Position numbers and translations under genes: made by a program
Source: CAZUVM01 sp964623885
GTDB lineage: Bacteria > Verrucomicrobiota > Verrucomicrobiia > Limisphaerales > UBA8199
Assembly (NCBI GenBank): GCA_964623885.1
Contig: CAZUVM010000042.1
Span: 1 to 28,475 of the forward strand
DNA: 28,475 nt
Reading direction: 5' to 3'
The notes under the pieces: model-generated
Told to the model about the DNA's origin: nothing
Databases searched by the model: none
What the model saw: only the letters and a program-made list of their open reading frames with translations
Part shown: in pieces, positions 16,805 to 22,613 of the stretch
Numbering within the stretch: the first letter of the stretch is position 1
How the letters are laid out: each line of letters starts with the position of its first letter

Positions 16805-16809
16805 TTCCT
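16805..16809 (-). promoter_or_regulatory. Ribosome binding site of the CsgG-like gene
   Basis: AGGAA on the minus strand lies 5 nt before ATG 16799. It is one of few recognisable Shine-Dalgarno sites in the window and fixes this start. Confidence 0.6.
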
Positions 16810-16810
16810 G

Positions 16811-17878
16811 TTAGTTTGTAGACTGGGTCAATTCGAAATGCGGAGGCGGTTCAGGCCGCACGGCGAGCCGAGCCAAATGAAGAAGATTTAGTTGAGACTG
16901 AGGTTTCCCCTCAAGGTCCGCGATGAGGTACGGCTGGGCCACGACGACGGCGCCTTTACGTCCAGCCTGGAGGTAAAAGGAAGGCTTGAGCGGTTCATCC
17001 CGCGCAGCAGGCGGCTGGAGCCAAACAATGCCGACGCCTTTAGCAGCGGCACTCTTGATCCGGGGCAGTAGGTCATCCGGCATATTCGTCTTAGAGGCAA
17101 ATGGACCAATGATGGCGAGTTTGCCAGTGAAATTAAGCAAACCGCTTTCTTGCAAGTCCACGATTTCCACTCCGAGCGGTTTCAGAGTGGGCAAGAGTTG
17201 TTGCTGCGGGTCAAGAAGCCCGACAGGCTGGCCGCCAGCCAACACGTGCAGCTCCGTCAGGAGATTGGTCGGATACAGTATGACTTCAGTGATCCCCAAA
17301 ACCTGGTTCGTGCTTGCGATCCACTGGACCAGGAAACGAGTCGCACCACGGACTGCAGGGAATTCAAGTCGGGCAAACTCGAGAACCGTTTGGCCGGGAA
17401 GTACCTCGAGCTTTTTCCAAAACCAGTCGCCCAGAACAATGGCTGTTGCCGAACTAGCTTGCAACAGACGGGCGCGAACTTCCAGCATGACGGGAGAGGG
17501 GTTGGTGTTTGTCCATCGCACAGGGACTTGGCGCGAGCCGTTACCGAAAAGTTGAATCGGGTCGGAGTCGGGAAGGAGTCGGAGTTGACCATACGCCGGA
17601 AAGAGAACCCCCAATGCAAGGAAGAGCGCGAACAGGCAATAGAGAAAGCAGTATGAGAAACGTGCGTACCAGATTCCCCTCACCCCGGCCCTCATCCGTG
17701 GGGAGAGGGAGAATCTTCGCCCGTCAGTCGGCGAAACCACGCGAGTAATTCTTCGGACCAACTCACTTTGCTGTTCCCTCCCCCTGTCGGGGAGGGTCAG
17801 GGTGAGGGGAGTTTTCGGCAGCAGGCGCTCAATTCCCGCGCTGCTATGCCGATTGGTGTTGGTCGACCCAGCGCTCAT
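16811..17878 (-). CDS. Secreted protein of unknown function in the sigma-factor operon
   Basis: 355 codons from ATG 17878, which overlaps the upstream stop as ATGA. An export signal occurs unusually late, at about 74-97 (YCFLYCLFALFLALGVLFPAYG), followed by QLRLLPDSDPIQLFGNGSRQ. The mature part has an immunoglobulin-like feel at first, then a Rossmann-like segment (GLLNFTGKLAIIGPFASKT, KGVGIVWLQPP) reminiscent of class I amidotransferase-like domains without a visible catalytic Cys. Residues about 24-68 are encoded by an inserted palindromic repeat, so the real start may be ATG 17695 inside the repeat, which gives a normal signal peptide (MRAGVRGIWYARFSYC). Function is not recognised. Its place between the candidate anti-sigma gene and the CsgG-like gene implies a role in the same envelope process. 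Confidence 0.75.
   Translation of the reverse strand: MSAGSTNTNRHSSAGIERLLPKTPLTLTLPDRGREQQSELVRRITRVVSPTDGRRFSLSPRMRAGVRGIWYARFSYCFLYCLFALFLALGVLFPAYGQLRLLPDSDPIQLFGNGSRQVPVRWTNTNPSPVMLEVRARLLQASSATAIVLGDWFWKKLEVLPGQTVLEFARLEFPAVRGATRFLVQWIASTNQVLGITEVILYPTNLLTELHVLAGGQPVGLLDPQQQLLPTLKPLGVEIVDLQESGLLNFTGKLAIIGPFASKTNMPDDLLPRIKSAAAKGVGIVWLQPPAARDEPLKPSFYLQAGRKGAVVVAQPYLIADLEGKPQSQLNLLHLARLAVRPEPPPHFELTQSTN
17676..17809. repeat. REP-like palindromic element inserted in a coding region
   Basis: 134-bp element bounded by CCCCTCACCCC (17676-17686) and GGGTGAGGGG (17800-17809), with inner GC-rich hairpin sequences such as CTCCCC-CTGTC-GGGGAG. The same outer motif bounds the element at 25155-25214. 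It lies in frame inside the gene 16811-17878. Confidence 0.75.
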
Positions 17879-18513
17879 GATGCAACTGGCAGCAGCCTGG
17901 CCTCGACCCGGTACGGGGCAGGGTGCTCCCGGTTCGGATCGGGCCAGATCCACTGCTTACCCACGACCAGCACTTCTCCCTGGCGGTCGAGCAGCACGTC
18001 GAGGACGTTGCCATCGATGTGAATTTGCTGCCCGCTAAAAGTGACAAAGCGGCGGCAACCCTGCGGCCCGCACACCGAAACATAAAGCGGAGGAGAAGCG
18101 GGCAGGTCGGCGTGCTCCGCGAGTTTCAAGTGGGTTCCCTTTGCGTCAAACTCGATCGCTTCGACTTGATTGGGGAAGAGCGTCTGGACTTCGTCGAAGA
18201 ATTTCTGAGCCAGGGCCAATTGCGCGGCTTCGGCGGATCCTCCATGACCGCGGCGCAAGCCGAGCGCAAAGCCGATCACAATACAAATCATCGCCAGGCC
18301 GCCGACGAATACGCCACGCCACAAAAGCGACGCGAAAGGAAGCCGTCGATGGTCCGCGAGAATTTCCTGTGAAACGCGGCGAGGGGCATTTGCGCTGCGG
18401 TGCTGGCGTGTGATCCCTTCCATGATACGGCCCGGAAATTGATCCCAGAATGCAGCCGGACGTTCCGGCACCGGAGTTTTTTTCAAGAGATTGTCCAGCT
18501 CACGGTTGTTCAT
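17875..18513 (-). CDS. Single-pass membrane protein, candidate anti-sigma factor
   Basis: 212 residues from ATG 18513, which overlaps the sigma factor's stop codon as ATGA, so translation is probably coupled. A cytoplasmic N-terminus of about 60 residues (MNNRELDNLLKKTPVPERP) precedes one membrane helix at about 66-86 (RGVFVGGLAMICIVIGFALG) and a periplasmic domain of about 125 residues containing VSVCGPQGCRRFVTFSGQQ. That layout, with the position behind an ECF sigma gene, is typical of membrane anti-sigma factors. No zinc-binding HxxxCxxC motif is seen in the N-terminus, so it is not a classical ZAS-type protein and the role is inferred from context. The two periplasmic Cys could form a disulphide. 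The longer frame to 18603 would overlap the sigma gene and is rejected. Confidence 0.8.
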   Translation of the reverse strand: MNNRELDNLLKKTPVPERPAAFWDQFPGRIMEGITRQHRSANAPRRVSQEILADHRRLPFASLLWRGVFVGGLAMICIVIGFALGLRRGHGGSAEAAQLALAQKFFDEVQTLFPNQVEAIEFDAKGTHLKLAEHADLPASPPLYVSVCGPQGCRRFVTFSGQQIHIDGNVLDVLLDRQGEVLVVGKQWIWPDPNREHPAPYRVEARLLPVAS

Positions 18514-19055
18514 AGCTGCTTGAACGCAGAGGTCTTTTTGAGAATGGCCTTCAGTTTTCGCCGCGCCGCAAACAGTCGCCACGAGACGGTGGTTTCCGAG
18601 CAATGCAACACCTGGGCGGCCTCGGCGTGGGTCAATCCGTCGTAAATCGTGAGCACGACTGCAGCACGTTGTTTGGGATGCAGTTTCAGCAGCGCTTCCT
18701 GGACTTCACGGGTGCTTGCGGGTTCGGCCTGCGACATAGTGGTTTCCTGTTCGCCCCACTCGCGGAGCAAGCGCTCGCGTCGCTGTGCGCTTTTTTGCCA
18801 ATTGAGACAGAGATTCAACGCGATGCGATAGAGCCAGGAAGAAAAACGCGACTCGGCGCGGAACTCGGACAGGTGGCGGTAGGCCTGAATGAACGTTTCC
18901 TGGGCCAAATCCTCGGCCTCGGCCAGCGAGCCAGTCATGCGATAACAAAGCGCGTAGATCATGCGTTGATGCCCCCGAATGAGAGCTTCAAATGCGTCCG
19001 GCGTGCCTTCCAGGCTCTGAGCTACCCGGACTTTGTCGTCATCCATAGCGACCAT
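18510..19055 (-). CDS. ECF-type RNA polymerase sigma factor
   Basis: 181-residue sigma-70 family protein. Region 2: FEALIRGHQRMIYALCYRMT, AEAEDLAQETFIQAYRHL and SSWLYRIALNLCLNWQ. Region 4: LHPKQRAAVVLTIYDGLTHA, AAQVLHCSETTVSWRLFAAR. Regions 1 and 3 are absent, as in the extracytoplasmic-function group (RpoE-like). It should direct RNA polymerase to a small regulon, often including its own operon. ATG 19055 is given; ATG 19046 is equally possible. It is the first gene of a minus-strand operon and is divergent from the secreted four-cysteine protein across 209 bp; no convincing promoter was assigned in that gap. Confidence 0.94.
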   Translation of the reverse strand: MVAMDDDKVRVAQSLEGTPDAFEALIRGHQRMIYALCYRMTGSLAEAEDLAQETFIQAYRHLSEFRAESRFSSWLYRIALNLCLNWQKSAQRRERLLREWGEQETTMSQAEPASTREVQEALLKLHPKQRAAVVLTIYDGLTHAEAAQVLHCSETTVSWRLFAARRKLKAILKKTSAFKQL

Positions 19056-19264
19056 CGGCAGCGTCGATTCTATTTATTGAGACAATTGGGAGCGAGGAAT
19101 CCTTGGTACAAGACTTGCAACCTGAAACTACTGTATATTGTTATCCTTCAGGCATTTAGTTCTCAGCCCCATAAATTTCTGCCGGACTAGGAGAATTACC
19201 GACTTGAACAAAGGCGCGGTGACATGGTCTATTAAGAGTCCGAATCAACCAAACAAGAACGTCT

Positions 19265-19630
19265 ATGAAACAAACGAAATTGCTGCTCACCAGTATCGCG
19301 GGGCTTGTGCTGCTTGCATTAGCGACCTCTACCTATGCCGCGGATCAGGGCTCCGAACAGGAGCGAACCATTCACGGCGAGGCCAAATGCGCCAAATGTA
19401 CCCTGAAGGAATCCGACAAATGCCAGACGGTCATTGAAGCGAAAAACAATTCCGGCCAGATGGTGAAGTATTATGTAATGAACAACGACGTCGCCAAAAA
19501 ATTTCACGAGCAGATTTGTGAGAATCCAAAGAAAGTCACGGCGGTGGGGACGGTCAAGCGTGTGGATGGCAAGCGCGAGTTGACGCTAACCAAGATCGAG
19601 CCAGCAAAAGAGAAAGAAGCCACTAAGTAG
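19265..19630 (+). CDS. Small secreted protein with four cysteines
   Basis: 121 residues with a signal peptide (MKQTKLLLTSIAGLVLLALA, cleavage probably after TYA at 23-25). The mature part has GEAKCAKCTLKESDKC (C42, C45, C53) and HEQIC (C85), then a beta-rich GTVKRVDGKRELTLTKIE and a Lys/Glu tail. It resembles short Verrucomicrobiota/Planctomycetota periplasmic proteins (perhaps the DUF6370 type, from memory) of unknown function; the Cys set could bind a metal or form disulphides. No cytochrome CxxCH motif is present. It is divergent from the sigma-factor operon, so joint regulation is possible, and it is followed by a strong intrinsic terminator, so it is a one-gene unit. Confidence 0.85.
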   Translation: MKQTKLLLTSIAGLVLLALATSTYAADQGSEQERTIHGEAKCAKCTLKESDKCQTVIEAKNNSGQMVKYYVMNNDVAKKFHEQICENPKKVTAVGTVKRVDGKRELTLTKIEPAKEKEATK

Positions 19631-19661
19631 GGAACGGCTCAGGTTGTACTTGCTACTTCGC

Positions 19662-19700
19662 GCCCGCTCCGGGGGACTTCTTGGGGCGGGCAATTTTTTT
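19662..19700 (+). terminator. Intrinsic (Rho-independent) terminator
   Basis: GCCCGCTCC (19662-19670) pairs with GGGGCGGGC (19683-19691), a 9-bp stem with one wobble pair and a 12-nt loop, followed by a run of seven T (19694-19700). It lies 31 bp after the stop codon of the four-cysteine protein. Confidence 0.85.
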
Positions 19701-19708
19701 CCTTCTCT

Positions 19709-19782
19709 TAATCGTAATCGTAATCGACCACACCGATTACCGCTCAATGTTTCTCGAACCTTTGCGTCTTTGCGTGAAAAAA
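19709..19782. repeat. Short tandem repeats TAATCG x3 and CTTTGCGT x2
   Basis: Three copies of TAATCG occur at 19709-19726. At 19760-19775 the octamer CTTTGCGT is repeated twice, followed by GAAAAA. Such degenerate short repeats occur between genes in many environmental bacterial genomes; no function is known. The 19701-19827 gap holds no gene. Confidence 0.55.
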
Positions 19783-19818
19783 TGTTCTGGATCGATCGCC
19801 TGGGGCAGAGCAGGGTTT

Positions 19819-19842
19819 CATCTGCGTTCATCTGTGGTTAAA
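19819..19842. repeat. Dispersed repeat-like motif CATCTGCGTTCATCTGTGG
   Basis: CATCTG-CGTT-CATCTG-TGG is an internal direct repeat. It contains the stop codon and last codons of the O-antigen ligase-like gene (19828). I recall near-identical intergenic motifs in other genomes of this kind; that needs a search. Confidence 0.45.
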
Positions 19843-21417
19843 CTGAATTTGCAGATGGCGCGGAGATAGTGTTGAAAGGACGGCACAAAGCAAAACGAAC
19901 ACGAAAAGCACCGAGTAGATCTGGAAAGGAAAATCGTAGCGCGCATGCGCGAGACACCCAGCCAGGCTCAGCCATCCAAGAACGACGAAGCGCCGGCTGC
20001 CATGAATGCCGCCCGGACTGAACCAGCGGGCGATTACCAACAGAAACACGAAAGCTATCAACGCGCTGCCGATCCAGCCAAAGGTGATGCGAGTTTCGAG
20101 CCAGTCGTTATGTAGTTGCGGCGGCCAATAGACGTCCGGCCTGGGATACAGATAGGACACGGTCTCAAATGTGCCGGGGCCGGTGCCGAAAAGCGGGTAG
20201 TCATCGGCAATAGGCCTCGCGGCGTCATATAATGATTGGCGTGTCGCGATGCCATCATCGAGTTGCGCCAGCCGCGGCGCCAACGCGCGCCATCCGAGCG
20301 ATGCCCCCAGCAGCAGCACGGCGCTGAAGAAAAGCGCCAGCCCGCGGAGTGCGACCGATCCTGCGCAGTGACCATAACGTTCGCGGATACAGAATGCCGG
20401 GACCGCGAGAACGAACGCGGCGATCGCAGCCATTGTCGCGGCCACGAAAGCGCCGCCGCGGCTGGTCGAAATAATCGGACACGCAGCCATGATCACCGCG
20501 CCAATCAGCAGCAGGTGATGGCGGCTGCGAGTGCTGCCCACGCGATGATAAGTCCACCAGAATCCGAGACACACCGGCCAGAGCAGGTTGAAATATTGCG
20601 CGGCATTCGAGCGATAGGCAAAGGGGCCGAATTGAGTCTCGGCGGTCTGGTGAATGCGCGGTTGAACCAGGAACAGCAGTTTAGGCGAAGCTTCAACTCG
20701 TTGAACGATGGCTTCGACTCCGAGCAGCGCGCCATTGATAGCCATTACCCAGAGCAAACGGCGCAACCTAACCGGAAATGGCGCAACCGCGTCCGACTCA
20801 ATCGACTCGACCTGGCGCGGGCCTGCGAGTTGTTCCTCATCGGACTTGCCCAGGATCCAATCACGCGCCGACCAAAAGGCGCAAGCCAGTGCCAGGCATA
20901 TCCAGAACGCGTTCCAGGTTGCCGCGCTATCGAGCGAATGGGGAAGCCACGAAATCGATTTGTGGTATTCGAAAGTGACGGTCGAGCCGTCGAACCTGGC
21001 AGTGGCCCGCGCATTGAGCGCCGCGATCAGGATGTACGCCAAAACCGCTGTTGTGCCTGCAGCGAGAGCAATCGTAAGCCGGTCAGTTCCGGACGCGCAA
21101 TGGCCGGCGCCCGGGCCGGCATCGTCCCATCGCGATGGCCGATAACCTTTCCACCAACGCAGCGCCAGCTTGATGCTCAGGAGCAAGCCCAGGCAATATC
21201 CGGCGATGTTCATCGTCCAGACGGACCAGGGTTGCGTCGTGCCGAAAGCCCAGGGACTGAACACGACCATGGCATAAAGCAACCACTGCGTCAGTTCCTC
21301 GCAGGCGCGATAGAGTTGAATATCGGCAGCGCGGAGCCGGAAACGCGTCCCTGGAAAAGCCGGAGGCGGTTGCCATTCTGAGTGGGGCCGACCCCGCGCT
21401 GCTTCGCGGACAGCCAT
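19828..21417 (-). CDS. O-antigen ligase/polymerase-like polytopic membrane protein
   Basis: 529 residues from ATG 21417 (a TTG at 21489 would extend it by 24). About ten hydrophobic helices are visible, starting QWLLYAMVVFSPWAFGTTQP, which is typical of Wzy/WaaL-type (Wzy_C) proteins. The segment ISTSRGGAFVAATMAAIAAF matches the conserved 'SRGG' loop. A periplasmic loop after ARLAQLDDGIATRQSLYDAA contains DDYPLFGTGPGTFETVSYLY and HNDWLETRITFGWIG, the usual 'G.GPG.F' and 'HN...E' signatures. It would join or polymerise sugar chains at the outer face of the inner membrane. No other polysaccharide gene is adjacent. Its last residues (NHR) are coded within a dispersed repeat, so the natural C-terminus may have been altered. 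Confidence 0.9.
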   Translation of the reverse strand: MAVREAARGRPHSEWQPPPAFPGTRFRLRAADIQLYRACEELTQWLLYAMVVFSPWAFGTTQPWSVWTMNIAGYCLGLLLSIKLALRWWKGYRPSRWDDAGPGAGHCASGTDRLTIALAAGTTAVLAYILIAALNARATARFDGSTVTFEYHKSISWLPHSLDSAATWNAFWICLALACAFWSARDWILGKSDEEQLAGPRQVESIESDAVAPFPVRLRRLLWVMAINGALLGVEAIVQRVEASPKLLFLVQPRIHQTAETQFGPFAYRSNAAQYFNLLWPVCLGFWWTYHRVGSTRSRHHLLLIGAVIMAACPIISTSRGGAFVAATMAAIAAFVLAVPAFCIRERYGHCAGSVALRGLALFFSAVLLLGASLGWRALAPRLAQLDDGIATRQSLYDAARPIADDYPLFGTGPGTFETVSYLYPRPDVYWPPQLHNDWLETRITFGWIGSALIAFVFLLVIARWFSPGGIHGSRRFVVLGWLSLAGCLAHARYDFPFQIYSVLFVFVLLCAVLSTLSPRHLQIQFNHR

Positions 21418-21567
21418 TGCGCTGAAGCTACTGAGGATGCCGGCGCGAACGAAGAGAATTCGCGAGAGGTTCCCGCTCGCAACCACCAAAATCGCGCGGT
21501 TGGATCTTGTAGGCGACGGCGTAAGGAGTCGATTTCCCCACCAACCTATCCATGCGCTTCCGGGCGT

Positions 21568-21708
21568 GATTAAAAGTGGGTGCGATGCCAGGCCTGCTCC
21601 CGGTTCGCCCTCTCATTAACACCCCCATTTATTTTTATGAGGGTGGGCCGGACACCGAGAGCAAATCAACCGTTTCAACGGTTTACTTTCCGTTACCCAC
21701 TTTTAATC
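21568..21708. mobile_element. MITE-like element with 14-bp terminal inverted repeats
   Basis: GATTAAAAGTGGGT (21568-21581) is the exact reverse complement of ACCCACTTTTAATC (21695-21708). Inside lie two further hairpins: AACCGTT-TC-AACGGTT (21668-21683) and an imperfect CCCTCTCAT...ATGAGGG. There is no room for a transposase. GCGCTTCC occurs just outside the left end and again just outside the right end, but not as a clean target duplication. It separates the O-antigen ligase-like gene from the PIN-like gene. Confidence 0.55.
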
Positions 21709-21819
21709 GCACCGTGCGCTTCCACCTGGCGCGTTCCAGTATCCGGCCAATATCTCATCATTCCCATTGTCACCCTACCTTGCCGAGCATACCATTCTCC
21801 GCCACCGAACAACGGTCGC

Positions 21820-22413
21820 TTGAAAACCAATATTATCCTCATCGATTTCGAGAACATTCAGCCCAAAGACCTGGCTCAGCTCCAGGGACGCCCCTTCCAG
21901 ACCAAAGTCTTCTGCGGCGCCCACCAGGCCAAGGTCCCTCTCGAGCTGGCTGCTGAACTCCAGCCGCTCGGTCCCGACGCCGAATACATTCGCATACAGG
22001 GTACAGGCCCTAACGCTCTCGATTTCCACATTGCCTATTACATCGGCCGTCTCTCCACTCAGCTCCCGGACGCTTTCTTTTACATCATCTCCAAAGACAA
22101 AGGTTTCGACCCGCTCATCCAGTACCTCAAAACCCAAAACATCACCTGCCGCCGGATCACATCGCTCGCTGACATTCCTGAGCTTTCTGCACCGCCTGTA
22201 GCCTCGGCCTCGGACCTGACCCGAAAGATCGCCGACAGGCTGCTCAAGCTGAGAAACGCCAGGCCGCGCACCCTCAAGACCCTGACCGCCCACATTAAGG
22301 CACAACTGCGCAATCAAGGCACCACTGCCGCCGTGAACGAGGTCATCGCCCGTCTCACCCAAGCCGGCATCAAGACGCTCCCCGACGGCAAGGTGACCTA
22401 CCCGTCTGCGTAA
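21820..22413 (+). CDS. PIN-like domain protein (putative ribonuclease)
   Basis: 197 residues from a TTG start. The opening KTNIILIDFENIQPKDLAQL, then KVFCGAHQAKVPLELAAELQ, GTGPNALDFHIAYYIGRLS and FYIISKDKGFDPLIQYL are the hallmarks of a PIN-like (PIN_7/NYN-related) fold. Acidic residues Asp9, Asp68, Asp93 and Asp97 are placed to bind metal for RNA cleavage. The C-terminus (about 145-195, LKTLTAHIKAQLRNQGTTAA) looks like a small winged-helix or OST-HTH-like module. The conserved fold begins at the second residue after TTG 21820. The in-frame ATG at 21580 would add 80 residues crossing the MITE-like element and is unlikely. No antitoxin gene is adjacent, so a toxin-antitoxin role is not supported. 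Confidence 0.88.
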   Translation: MKTNIILIDFENIQPKDLAQLQGRPFQTKVFCGAHQAKVPLELAAELQPLGPDAEYIRIQGTGPNALDFHIAYYIGRLSTQLPDAFFYIISKDKGFDPLIQYLKTQNITCRRITSLADIPELSAPPVASASDLTRKIADRLLKLRNARPRTLKTLTAHIKAQLRNQGTTAAVNEVIARLTQAGIKTLPDGKVTYPSA

Positions 22414-22613
22414 CCGCGTCCTGCAGGTCGGGAGCGATGAGCCAGGGAACTGGTTAGTACTCTTCCGACTCTCAGCCATTTGACAAATAGCTAGACATTG
22501 CTACTGTAGTCGGAGTATCCGCTGCCACTCGAGCGGGACCACAAGGACCACCACGCGGAAGCCTCACATGCTTCGCCGCTTCCGTGCGATCAAAACTCAC
22601 AAACACGGAAACT

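Noticed and set aside
19056..19264. ECF-type autoregulatory promoter (-35 GGAAC-like) before the sigma gene
   Set aside because: No convincing -35/-10 pair with proper spacing was found on the minus strand.
20236..21381. 381-codon open frame on the plus strand
   Set aside because: Antisense to the O-antigen ligase-like gene; low-complexity, Arg/Glu/Gln-rich translation with no domain.
21580..21819. 80-residue N-terminal extension of the PIN-like protein
   Set aside because: It crosses the inverted-repeat element and has no protein-like pattern; the conserved fold starts after TTG 21820.
21820..22413. VapBC-type toxin-antitoxin pair
   Set aside because: The PIN-like protein belongs to a different group from VapC and no small antitoxin gene lies next to it.
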